Below, piece after piece: positions 39,540 through 46,963 of a stretch of 46,963 nucleotides of DNA (the stretch's first letter is position 1; every line of letters begins with the position of its first letter). The position numbers and the translations under genes are program-made. The DNA lies in assembly GCA_903861005.1 (NCBI GenBank), contig CAIOSP010000170.1, forward strand, positions 1 to 46,963, in the 5' to 3' direction. The notes beneath the pieces were generated by a model that did no database searches, was not told the origin of the DNA, and saw only the letters and a list, made by a program, of their open reading frames with translations. The stretch is from an uncultured Pseudomonadota bacterium. GTDB lineage: Bacteria > Myxococcota_A > UBA796 > GCA-2862545.

Positions 39540-40984
39540 GCGACACCTCCGCGCTTCAGCGCCTGGCTCAAGGTGCGCTCCACGTGCTGCACGTTGTCGC
39601 CCACGCCCTCGAACCACGCCGCCAGATCACGGCCGGCGATCATCGGCACGCCCGCCTTGCGCGCCTCGGGGCGGCAGTGGTCGGCCAGGTACGCGACGTC
39701 AAAGCGACCGCCCGACAGGTGGTCCGACAGCATCCACGGGTCCGCGAACATCTCGAACGGAAAGCGGATGCCGCGGTTGTCGAACATCTTCTGGAACTTC
39801 TCGTGCTTGTCGGGCGGACCCTGCACCAGCACAGTGACGTCGAACCCGAACTCGGCCAGCGCGAGGTAGTCGCCGAGCCCGTGGAACGCGACCTGGTCGG
39901 CCTCGTAGTTGTTCACCATGCGCATGCCGAGCGCGACCTTCAGGCCGCCGTAGCGCGCGCGGAACTTCTCCAGCAGCGCGGCGGCGCGGTCACGCGGCTC
40001 GGCGATCGCCGCCTCGATCTGGGCCTCGTTGCCCGTCACCTTGCCGATCGCCCGGTAGAAGGTCTCGGTCTGCGCGACGCCCGTGGGCAGCGGCACCTCG
40101 ACCACGTCCTGGCCAGCCGCCTCCAGCACGCCGATGAACTTGGGGTACAGGCTGCGATCGACCACGAACGACGCGCGCGCGAACTTCACCGCGCGCCACT
40201 TGTCGAGCGACGCGGCGTGTGGGTAGTTCGACAGCACCCGCAGGCCCGCCGCCGCCGCGATCCGCTCGTACTCCGGGAACTGCCCGGACCCGGCGCTGCG
40301 CTTGGGCGCGCCGATCAGGTTGATGCAGGTGTCGCGCTCCGGCACCACCGGCGCCACCGCGACATGCCGCAGCAGCGTGTCCAGCTGCGGCGCGTCACCG
40401 TCCACCGCCGCGCTGTACAGGCCGTAGCCGACGTAGCCCAGCTGACGGAACCAGCCGTCGTCCGACGGCGGACGCACGGGCAGCGACGCGAGCGTGGAGA
40501 ACATCCAGTCGAGCATCGCAGACTGGCTGCCGACCTTGAGCCCGCTCGTGTGCATCGCGATCATCGGGATGTCTGGGTACTCAAGCCCCACCGCCGCCAC
40601 CACGGTCTCGAAGCGGTCGCCGATCACCTCGACCGGGCACGCGCCCAGCACGAAGATGGCATCAGGCGCCACCTCGGCCGCTACCAGGCGCAGGCAGCGC
40701 CGCAGGGGCTCGGCCGTCTCGCCCGTGACGAACTCGCGCTCCGTCAAACCGGTGCAGAAGAAGTTCACGGTGGACGGACCGATGTGCCGGAAGCACGACG
40801 CGCACTCGTCCTCGCCGTGCACGACCACCGCAAAGTGGCCCGACATCTTGATCAGGCCGGCCGAAATGCCAGACAGGGTGCAGCACGGCTGGCCGAGCGC
40901 CCCCTGGATCTTGCGCTCCTGCTCCTGCCAGAACAGCTCGTCGCGGGCCTTGAGGCGCCGCTCGGCTTCCAAATTGTCGGTCAT
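39536..40984 (-). CDS. Nitrogenase-like component 1, NifD/NifE-like subunit
   Basis: 482 aa from ATG 40984; longer readings to 41101 are not supported, and the upstream GGAGGGG is rather far (15 nt). N-terminal cluster-type motifs are QPCCTLSGISAG (C34, C35), GEDECASCFRHIGP (C61, C64), FFCTGLTEREFVTG (C77) and VLGACPVEVIGDR (C116), matching the three Cys sites of NifD/NifE/BchN-type subunits. The middle and C-terminal parts follow the family pattern (NLIGAPKRSAGSGQFPEYER; GLKVALGMRMVNNYEADQVA; RFDVAYLADHCRPEARKAGV). The FeMo-cofactor ligands of NifD are not obvious. Three Cys here plus one in the partner would suit a single [4Fe-4S] cluster, as in protochlorophyllide- and chlorophyllide-reductases. 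Substrate unknown. Confidence 0.82.
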   Translation of the reverse strand: MTDNLEAERRLKARDELFWQEQERKIQGALGQPCCTLSGISAGLIKMSGHFAVVVHGEDECASCFRHIGPSTVNFFCTGLTEREFVTGETAEPLRRCLRLVAAEVAPDAIFVLGACPVEVIGDRFETVVAAVGLEYPDIPMIAMHTSGLKVGSQSAMLDWMFSTLASLPVRPPSDDGWFRQLGYVGYGLYSAAVDGDAPQLDTLLRHVAVAPVVPERDTCINLIGAPKRSAGSGQFPEYERIAAAAGLRVLSNYPHAASLDKWRAVKFARASFVVDRSLYPKFIGVLEAAGQDVVEVPLPTGVAQTETFYRAIGKVTGNEAQIEAAIAEPRDRAAALLEKFRARYGGLKVALGMRMVNNYEADQVAFHGLGDYLALAEFGFDVTVLVQGPPDKHEKFQKMFDNRGIRFPFEMFADPWMLSDHLSGGRFDVAYLADHCRPEARKAGVPMIAGRDLAAWFEGVGDNVQHVERTLSQALKRGGVA

Positions 40985-41027
40985 GTCGCTCGCCAAAGCC
41001 CCTCCGAATGTCTGGTCGCGGTCGGTC

Positions 41028-41056
41028 CGGCCCCTACCTGGGGCCGCCCATCCTAC
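41028..41056 (-). promoter_or_regulatory. Possible -10 element and leader hairpin of the nitrogenase-like operon
   Basis: On the minus strand, TGTAGGAT (TAGGAT at 41056-41051) resembles an extended -10. Between it and the operon start, CGGCCCC (41028-41034) and GGGGCCG (41040-41046) form a 7-bp stem with a 5-nt loop in the presumed leader, ~44 nt before the ATG. This could affect translation or act as an early terminator. The -35 is not identifiable. Confidence 0.35.
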
Positions 41057-41175
41057 ACCAGACCATGCCCCTACACGGCGCCGCCCTGCCGCGCCCGTCA
41101 CGATCCCCCCTGGCCGTGGCCGGGCCCGTCGGCGCGGGGATAGGTGCGCTGGACCGCCAACCCCGAGAGGTCTCC

Positions 41176-41559
41176 ATGCGCCGCAGGTTGTTCGTGATGG
41201 CGTTGGCGCTGGCCAGCGCGGCCGGCTGCGACAGCATGTTCAGCCACGAAGCCCCCCACTTCAGCGCCGCCGCGCCGCTCACCGCGCCGTGGGACGCCAT
41301 GAAGCTGCCCGTGGCTGACGGCGTGATCACGTTCAGCGACGCCACCACCATGACCGCCCAGCACACCGGCCAGACGCCCGACGCGCTCGCGCCCAAGTAC
41401 ACGGACGCGCTCACCGCCGCGGGCTGGGCCAAGGACGCCGACACGTCGGCGGGCGGCATCGTGAACCAGACCTGGACCAAGGATACCACCAGCGTCGCGT
41501 TCACCGTGATGGAGCGCGACGGCGCCGCGGTCGTGTCCCTCTCCGTGCTGCCCTTCTGA
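41176..41559 (+). CDS. Small lipoprotein of unknown function
   Basis: 127 aa from ATG 41176, preceded by GAGAGG. It has a signal with lipobox SAAGC ([18 protein letters not shown]). The mature part (~110 aa) contains a mixed alpha/beta domain ([20 protein letters not shown], then [20 protein letters not shown]) reminiscent of small repeat-type lipoprotein domains of the BON/DUF4377 size class, but no family is recognised. Its stop shares a base with the uvrB start (TGATG), so uvrB is coupled to it. Confidence 0.72.
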   Translation: MRRRLFVMALALASAAGCDSMFSHEAPHFSAAAPLTAPWDAMKLPVADGVITFSDATTMTAQHTGQTPDALAPKYTDALTAAGWAKDADTSAGGIVNQTWTKDTTSVAFTVMERDGAAVVSLSVLPF

Positions 41560-43628
41560 TGTCGGAGAACTTCCAGGACCCAGCGCCGGCGATCAAGCTC
41601 GGCGCGCCCCGCGCCACCAAGCCTTTCGAGCTGGTGAGCGACCACCAGCCCACCGGCGATCAGCCCACCGCCATCGCCTCGCTGATGGACGGCCTGCGGC
41701 ATGGCGTGCGCGACCAGGTGCTGCTCGGCATCACCGGCTCCGGCAAGACGTTCACCATCGCGAACGTGATCGCCAAGCACGGCAAGCCCACGCTGGTGCT
41801 CGCGCCCAACAAGACGCTCGCGGCGCAGCTCTACACGGAGCTCAAGGGCCTCTTCCCGCACAACGCCGTCGAGTACTTCGTCAGCTATTACGACTACTAC
41901 CAGCCGGAAGCCTACGTCCCCTCGTCCGACACGTTCATCGAGAAGGACAGCCAGATCAACGAGGCGATCGACCGCCTGCGTCACGCGGCCACGCGCTCAC
42001 TGCTCGAGCGCAACGACGTGATCATCGTCGCCAGCGTCAGCTGCATCTACGGCCTGGGAAGCAGTGAAGCCTACGAGGGCATGCTGCTCTACCTGGAGAA
42101 GGGCCAGACCGCGGACCGCCAGGCCATCCTGCGCAAGCTGGTGGAGATCCAGTACGATCGCAACGAGGCCGACTTCCACCGCGGCACCTTCCGCGCGCGC
42201 GGCGACGTGATCGACGTGTTCCCCGCCTACGAGGACGAGGTCGCGATCCGCATCGAGCTGTTCGGCGACGAGGTCGAGTCGATCTCCACCTTCGACCCGC
42301 TGCGCGGCACGCGCCTCGACGCGCTCGACAAGGTCGCGATCTACCCGGCCAGCCACTACGTCACGCCCAAGGACAAGCTCGAGCGCGCCATGGGCGCCAT
42401 CCGCACGGAGCTCATCGAGCAGCTCGACTACTTGCGGAACGGGGACAAGCTGGTGGAGGCGCAGCGCCTGGAGCAGCGCACCAACTTCGACCTGGAGATG
42501 ATCCAGGAGATCGGCCGCTGCAAGGGCATCGAGAACTACACGCGCCACCTGTCTGGCCGCGACGCGGGCGAGCCGCCGCCGACGCTGTTGGAGTACCTGC
42601 CCAAGGACTGGCTGCTGATCGTGGACGAGAGCCACATCGCCATCCCGCAGGTGGGCGGCATGTTCCTGGGCGACCGCAGCCGCAAGGAGGTGCTGGTCAA
42701 GTTCGGCTTCCGCCTGCCCAGCGCCATGGACAACCGCCCGCTCAAGTTCGAGGAATTCGAGCGCCTCATCCACCGCGCCATCTACGTCAGCGCCACGCCC
42801 GGCAACTGGGAGCTGGAGCACGGCAAGGACCATCTGGTCGAGCAGCTCATCCGCCCCACCGGCCTGCTCGACCCGACGGTCGAGGTCATCCCCGCGCAGA
42901 TCCAGGTCGACCACGCGCTCGGCAAGATCCGCGAGGTCGTCGCCACCGGCAGCCGCGTGCTCGTCACGGTGCTCACCAAGCGCATGGCGCAGGAGCTGAC
43001 CGACTTCTTCAAGGAGCACGGCGTCCGCGCCCGCTACCTGCACTCAGACATCGACACCCTGGAGCGCACCGAGATCCTGCGCGACCTGCGCCTGGGCGTG
43101 TTCGACGTGCTCGTCGGCATCAACCTGCTGCGCGAGGGCCTGGACCTTCCGGAGGTCTCGCTCGTCGCGGTGATGGACGCGGACAAGGAGGGCTTCCTCC
43201 GCAACACGCGCAGCCTGATCCAGACCATGGGTCGCGCCGCCCGCAACGCCGACGGCCACGTCATCCTCTACGCCGACCGCATCACCGACTCGATGAAGGC
43301 CGCCATCGACGAGACCACGCGGCGTCGTGAGTTCCAGCGCCAGTACAACCTGGACCACGGCATCACCCCGACGACCATCTTCCGCGGCATCCAGGACAGC
43401 ATGGTGGGCGTGCTCGGCCTGGAACTGCCGAGCGAGCCCAAGCGCGGCCGCGGCGGCAAGTCGTCCACGCCCGAGAAGATGGCGGCGGACGTGCGGCCCG
43501 AGGCGATCCCCGTGCTGATCGAGTCGCTGCGCAAGGAGATGAAGACCGCGGCGCGCGCGCTCGAGTTCGAGCGGGCGGCGGAGCTGCGGGATCGCATCCA
43601 CCAGCTGGAGCAGAAGCTGCTGGTGTGA
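41559..43628 (+). CDS. uvrB: UvrABC excinuclease subunit B
   Basis: 689 aa from ATG 41559, which overlaps the lipoprotein stop by one base. All UvrB hallmarks are present: Walker A GITGSGKT (57-64), the damage-probing beta-hairpin [10 protein letters not shown] (110-119), the DESH box ([10 protein letters not shown]), helicase motif VI region [13 protein letters not shown], and the C-terminal UVR motif ([20 protein letters not shown]) that binds UvrC. The protein verifies damage delivered by UvrA and recruits UvrC for incision. Length is normal. The coupling to a lipoprotein gene is unusual. Confidence 0.97.
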   Translation: MSENFQDPAPAIKLGAPRATKPFELVSDHQPTGDQPTAIASLMDGLRHGVRDQVLLGITGSGKTFTIANVIAKHGKPTLVLAPNKTLAAQLYTELKGLFPHNAVEYFVSYYDYYQPEAYVPSSDTFIEKDSQINEAIDRLRHAATRSLLERNDVIIVASVSCIYGLGSSEAYEGMLLYLEKGQTADRQAILRKLVEIQYDRNEADFHRGTFRARGDVIDVFPAYEDEVAIRIELFGDEVESISTFDPLRGTRLDALDKVAIYPASHYVTPKDKLERAMGAIRTELIEQLDYLRNGDKLVEAQRLEQRTNFDLEMIQEIGRCKGIENYTRHLSGRDAGEPPPTLLEYLPKDWLLIVDESHIAIPQVGGMFLGDRSRKEVLVKFGFRLPSAMDNRPLKFEEFERLIHRAIYVSATPGNWELEHGKDHLVEQLIRPTGLLDPTVEVIPAQIQVDHALGKIREVVATGSRVLVTVLTKRMAQELTDFFKEHGVRARYLHSDIDTLERTEILRDLRLGVFDVLVGINLLREGLDLPEVSLVAVMDADKEGFLRNTRSLIQTMGRAARNADGHVILYADRITDSMKAAIDETTRRREFQRQYNLDHGITPTTIFRGIQDSMVGVLGLELPSEPKRGRGGKSSTPEKMAADVRPEAIPVLIESLRKEMKTAARALEFERAAELRDRIHQLEQKLLV

Positions 43629-43678
43629 GGGACGCGAGACGACGCACACCGGCGCCTACCCAAGGAGCCCGGAGCGTG

Positions 43679-43687
43679 TGCTAGACT
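43679..43687 (+). promoter_or_regulatory. Possible extended -10 upstream of the DUF1592-type gene
   Basis: TGCTAGACT (TG-C-TAGACT) lies 17 bp before the start and directly before GGGAGG, leaving almost no leader if used as a -10. A TGCTAGACG is also found ahead of the rhomboid gene. The -35 is not identifiable. Confidence 0.3.
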
Positions 43688-43704
43688 AGCCGGGAGGTAC
43701 TTCG

Positions 43705-45672
43705 ATGGGTTCGCGTCGCGCCACGCTAGTCGGAGCCTGCCTGCTCGCTGCGGCGTGCGGGGCCGACGTGCGCCAGCCCGACCGGCCGCAGAGCAGCAAC
43801 GGCAGCAGCGCCTCAGATGTGCACGACCCGTTTGTGGCCGCGCCGCGCCTGTCCTTCGACCCAGCCCTCCGTCGGATGTCGGACACGGAGTACCGTCGGT
43901 CGGTGTTGGACCTGCTCGGTGTGCCGGTCCCCGCCACCGTCCAGCTCCCGCCGGACGCCGAGACGCGCGGCTTCACCAACCAGGCCGACGCGCTGGACGT
44001 CTCCGGGCTGTTGTTCGAGGGCTACGAGTCCGCCGCCGAGTCGGTGGTCGACGCGCTCCTACGGCATTCCCAGATCAACGTGATCGTCGACGCGCCCGTG
44101 ACCGAGGTCGCGGTGGTCGGCGGCCTCCCGGGGAACGTGTACGCGGCGAGCGTCGTGGCCCCCGCCATCGGGCGCTACCGCCTCGACCTCTGGATCCAGG
44201 GCACGGGCGCCGCCGAGAACGTGGGGCACGCCTTCACGCTGGCCATCGACGACGTGCCGATTGGCGAGCAGATCCTGACCGTCACCTCGACGCCGCAGTC
44301 CATCTCGTTCGAGGTCGAGCTGAGCCGAGGCCCGCACCGCCTGGACCTCGACGCGATGGTCGCGGGGAGCCGGCCGGTGGTGGACGTCAGCGCGGGTCCC
44401 GTGCTCGCCACCGGTCCGCTCGCGCTGGTGCCCAACCCCGCGCGCGACGCGGTCGTCACCTGCGATCTGGAGGGGTCGCCCTCCACCTGCGTCCACGAGG
44501 TGCTGGGGCGGCTGGCGCCGCGGGCGCTGCGGCGTCCGCTCCGTGCGGGCGAGCTCGATCGCCTGATGACGCTCCCCGACGGCCTCCTCGCCGACGGCCA
44601 GACGCCGGAGGCGGCGCTTGGCGCGGGCCTGCGACTCCTGCTGACGCACCCTGCGTTCCTCTACCGGGTCGAGCCCGACCAAGGCATCGCCGTGCGCCCC
44701 CTGGACGCCTGGGAGCTGGCGGCCCGCATGGCGGCGCTCGTGTGGGTGTCGCTCCCGGACGACGGACTCCGCGCGGCCGCCGAGTCGGGCGCGCTGGTGG
44801 ACGCCGAAGCGCGACGCGCCGAGCTCGCTCGCATGCTCGCCGATCCGCGCGCGTCGGCGCTCGCAGACGTGTTCGTCACGGACTGGCTCGACCTCGACCA
44901 CCTCGACCGCGCCACGCCCGACCCGTCCGTGTACCCGGGGTTCGACGAATCACTCCGGGGCGCGATGGCGGACGAGCTACACGCGCTGGCGTCAGGCCTG
45001 GTGGGCTCCGGCCGGAGCATGAACGAGCTGCTCACGGGCACCACCGGACAGGTCACGCCGCGGCTCGCCACTTGGTACGGGCTGCCCGAGGGCACCTCGG
45101 GTGTGGTCGACCTGACGTCGGTCGGACGCGGGGGCCTGCTGGGCACGGGCGGCGTGCTGACGCTCACGTCGAACCCGAATCGGAGCTCGCCGACGCGTCG
45201 CGGCAAGTTCATCCTCGACCGCCTGCTCTGCTCGCCGCCGAGCCCGCCCCCCGCCGGCGTGCCGGCGCTGCCTTCGTCGGGAGACCCGCGCGACCTCTTG
45301 GAGGCCCACGCGCACGACCCGCTCTGCGCGTCATGCCACGCGTCGATCGACCCGCTCGGCTTCGCGCTGGAGGCCTTTGACGGCGTCGGCGCGCGTCGAA
45401 CCGGTACGGTGTCGACCGAGGCGACGCTCCCCGATGGCACCGTCCTCCACGGACTCGCCGAGCTCTCGCGCTACGTGGTCGATGACCCGCGCTACCTGGA
45501 CTGCGTCGCGGAGTCCATGTTCATCTGGGGCATGGGCCGCGCCCCCGGCCAGGACGAGCCGACCGTGACAGGCATGGCGGACGCGATGCGAGCCCACGGC
45601 GGATCGCTCGACGCCGGCATCGAGGCGCTCGTGCTCTCCGACGCCTTCGCTCAGCACCGGTGGGGAAAATGA
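43705..45672 (+). CDS. DUF1592/DUF1588/DUF1585-type lipoprotein with a haem site
   Basis: 655 aa from ATG 43705, with GGGAGG at good spacing. A lipoprotein signal (MGSRRATLVGACLLAAACG; lipobox AAAC) starts the protein. The multi-domain planctomycete/myxobacterial family pattern follows: DUF1587-like (LRRMSDTEYRRSVLDLLGVP), a beta-rich region, DUF1595-like (APRALRRPLRAGELDRLMTL), DUF1592 (GAGLRLLLTHPAFLYRVEPD), DUF1588 with NPNRSSPTRRGKFILDRLLC, CASCHASIDPLGFALEAFDG (CxxCH) and DUF1585. The one CxxCH suggests a c-type haem. Function is unknown. It is followed by the DUF1552 gene, with which it is usually paired. Confidence 0.88.
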   Translation: MGSRRATLVGACLLAAACGADVRQPDRPQSSNGSSASDVHDPFVAAPRLSFDPALRRMSDTEYRRSVLDLLGVPVPATVQLPPDAETRGFTNQADALDVSGLLFEGYESAAESVVDALLRHSQINVIVDAPVTEVAVVGGLPGNVYAASVVAPAIGRYRLDLWIQGTGAAENVGHAFTLAIDDVPIGEQILTVTSTPQSISFEVELSRGPHRLDLDAMVAGSRPVVDVSAGPVLATGPLALVPNPARDAVVTCDLEGSPSTCVHEVLGRLAPRALRRPLRAGELDRLMTLPDGLLADGQTPEAALGAGLRLLLTHPAFLYRVEPDQGIAVRPLDAWELAARMAALVWVSLPDDGLRAAAESGALVDAEARRAELARMLADPRASALADVFVTDWLDLDHLDRATPDPSVYPGFDESLRGAMADELHALASGLVGSGRSMNELLTGTTGQVTPRLATWYGLPEGTSGVVDLTSVGRGGLLGTGGVLTLTSNPNRSSPTRRGKFILDRLLCSPPSPPPAGVPALPSSGDPRDLLEAHAHDPLCASCHASIDPLGFALEAFDGVGARRTGTVSTEATLPDGTVLHGLAELSRYVVDDPRYLDCVAESMFIWGMGRAPGQDEPTVTGMADAMRAHGGSLDAGIEALVLSDAFAQHRWGK

Positions 45673-45698
45673 GCGCCGCGCGGTGGAGAGGCCCGGCG

Positions 45699-46963
45699 AT
45701 GAACCGACGCGCCTTCCTGGGCGGCGCCGCGGTGACGCTCGCGCTGCCGTGGCTCGAGTCGCTGCGCGGCGGCGGCGCGCGCGCGGACGACACGTCGCCC
45801 GTGCGGCTCGTCTACTGGTTCGCGCCATGCGGCATGCACATGCCCGCGTTCACGCCCACGACGACCGGCACCCACTACGCGCTCCCTCCGATCCTCTCGC
45901 CGTTGGCACCCCACCGCGACGACGTGACCGTGATCAGCGGCCTCGCCAACTACCTGGGCGCGACCAGCCCCGCGCCGCACTCCTTCGGCTCGGTCGGGTT
46001 CCTGACCGGCGTGCCGCCGCTCGTGGACGAGGTCGTGTGCGGCGTTTCGGTCGACCAGCGCGTCGCCTCGCGCATCGGCTTCCAGACGCCGTTCGCGTCA
46101 CTGCAGCTCGGCACCGAGGGCCCGCGTCGCTACGCCACCTGCGGCACAGACTACTCGTGCGCGTACACCACCCACATGTCGTGGTCAGACGCGCGCAGCC
46201 CCATGCCGGAGATCACCGACCCGCAGGTGGCGTTTGATCGCCTGTTCGGCGGCGCCAATCCCGCGGCCACCGCCGAGGAGCGCGCGCGCCGACTCGCGCT
46301 GCGCACCTCCATCCTCGACGCCGTGACCCAGGAGGCGCGTCTGCTCCAGGGTGAGCTCGGCGTGGCCGACCGGCGCAGGCTCGATGCGTTCCTCACGAAC
46401 GTGCGCGACTTGGAGGTGCGGATCGCCGCCATGGACTCGCGCGCCACCTGCGGCGATCCGGACCTGGCCTTTGACCTCTCAGACGACCTCGAGGCGTTGA
46501 TCGATCGCATGTCCGACCTCACCGCGCTCGCGCTCGCCTGCGACCTGACACGCGTCGTCACCTTCGCGCTCGCCAACGGCGGGTCGCTGCGCAGCTACGA
46601 CTTTCTGGGCGTGCAGGGCGCGCACCACGACCTCTCCCATCACGGCGGCAACGCGGACAAGCAGGCGGCGCTGCAGATCATCAACACCTGGGAGCTGGAG
46701 CGCTTCGCGTACCTGCTCGCGCGCCTCAAGGACGTGAGCGAAGGCGACGGCAACCTGCTCGATCACAGCTTGGTCACGCTCGGCAATGAGATCGCGGACG
46801 GCGACACACACACGCTGACCGACCTGCCGATCGTGCTGGCGGGTCGCGGTTCTGGCGCGGTCGTGCCAGGGCGTCACATCGCGTACCGGGACCGACCGCT
46901 GGTGGACCTGCACATGGCGACGGCGGCGGCGGCGGGCGTCACGTTGGCGCCGTGGGGCAACGG
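45699..46963 (+). CDS. DUF1552 family exported protein, partial (runs off the window end)
   Basis: At least 421 aa; no stop before the window end. The start chosen is ATG 45699 with GGAGAGG upstream, giving a twin-arginine-like signal (MNRRAFLGGAAVTLALPWLE). ATG 45669, overlapping the previous stop (ATGA), is the alternative and would add 10 residues. Family features are RLVYWFAPCGMHMPAFTP, ISGLANYLGATSPAPHSFGS, TLGNEIADGDTHTLTDLPIV and LVDLHMATAAAAGV. DUF1552 proteins are predicted exported folded proteins, paired with DUF1592-type haem lipoproteins; the pairing is seen here. Reaction unknown. Confidence 0.88.
   Translation, partial: MNRRAFLGGAAVTLALPWLESLRGGGARADDTSPVRLVYWFAPCGMHMPAFTPTTTGTHYALPPILSPLAPHRDDVTVISGLANYLGATSPAPHSFGSVGFLTGVPPLVDEVVCGVSVDQRVASRIGFQTPFASLQLGTEGPRRYATCGTDYSCAYTTHMSWSDARSPMPEITDPQVAFDRLFGGANPAATAEERARRLALRTSILDAVTQEARLLQGELGVADRRRLDAFLTNVRDLEVRIAAMDSRATCGDPDLAFDLSDDLEALIDRMSDLTALALACDLTRVVTFALANGGSLRSYDFLGVQGAHHDLSHHGGNADKQAALQIINTWELERFAYLLARLKDVSEGDGNLLDHSLVTLGNEIADGDTHTLTDLPIVLAGRGSGAVVPGRHIAYRDRPLVDLHMATAAAAGVTLAPWGN

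Noticed and set aside
1-46963. CRISPR arrays, insertion sequences, prophage or integrase genes
   Set aside because: No regularly spaced identical repeats, transposase or integrase motifs, or duplicated tRNA ends were seen.

Overview
The window is high-GC (roughly 70% by eye), densely coded chromosomal DNA. It carries many Sec/lipoprotein signals, Hanks-type kinase signalling, GldA/F/G-type ABC proteins, a DUF1592/DUF1552 pair, multihaem cytochrome, PspA and Asp/Thr-rich lipoprotein linkers. Together these suggest a Gram-negative bacterium of the Myxococcota (former Deltaproteobacteria) or a close relative. This is an inference from gene content; no rRNA is present to settle it.

Layout. 0-5.5 kb: tRNA-Trp with a terminator, then a leftward block with a UPF0175/PIN-domain (DUF3368) toxin-antitoxin pair, an isoprenylcysteine-methyltransferase-like membrane protein, a large PLD-nuclease/SF2-helicase/DUF3427 protein and a DUF985 cupin. 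5.7-14 kb: a degenerate GGDEF-EAL membrane protein, a fatty acid desaturase coupled to a MerR regulator with a palindromic operator in front, an RMD1/DUF155 protein, an HtrA-like protease, a small Cys-rich protein, a PHP phosphoesterase, a Rossmann protein and an SCP2 sterol-carrier protein. 14-19 kb: a leftward, translationally coupled operon of Ser/Thr kinase, GldA-type ATPase, GldF-type permease and GldG-type auxiliary protein. 19-28.7 kb: rightward rhomboid protease, CrcB fluoride channel, MurJ lipid II flippase (with a start-codon problem), PspA, a CAP-domain lipoprotein, a GT-C-like membrane protein with a soluble tail, and a thioredoxin/octahaem cytochrome fusion. 28.7-35 kb: a 390-bp intergenic region with short repeats, then glutamine-dependent NAD+ synthetase, RadC, an Asp/Thr-rich lipoprotein, Lgt and a wax-ester-synthase/DGAT-like acyltransferase. 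35-38 kb: an unknown exported protein, an acyl-CoA-synthetase-like ligase and a frameshifted, truncated MqsA/YgiT-type antitoxin relic. 38-41 kb: a two-gene operon for an unusual nitrogenase-like component 1 (NifD/E-like plus NifK/N-like), with no NifH-like gene in the window. 41-47 kb: a lipoprotein, UvrB, and a DUF1592-family/DUF1552-family pair, the latter cut by the window end.

Themes. Lipid and envelope biology recurs: desaturase, SCP2, WS/DGAT, acyl-CoA ligase, Lgt, MurJ, PspA and rhomboid. The most unusual content is the nitrogenase-like pair, whose conserved cysteines look like three in one subunit plus one in the other. Other notable items are an acyl-carrier-protein-like segment without its serine inside the GldG-type protein, the thioredoxin/octahaem fusion with two tetrahaem repeats, the inactive-looking GGDEF-EAL protein, and murJ, which has no ordinary start codon in frame.
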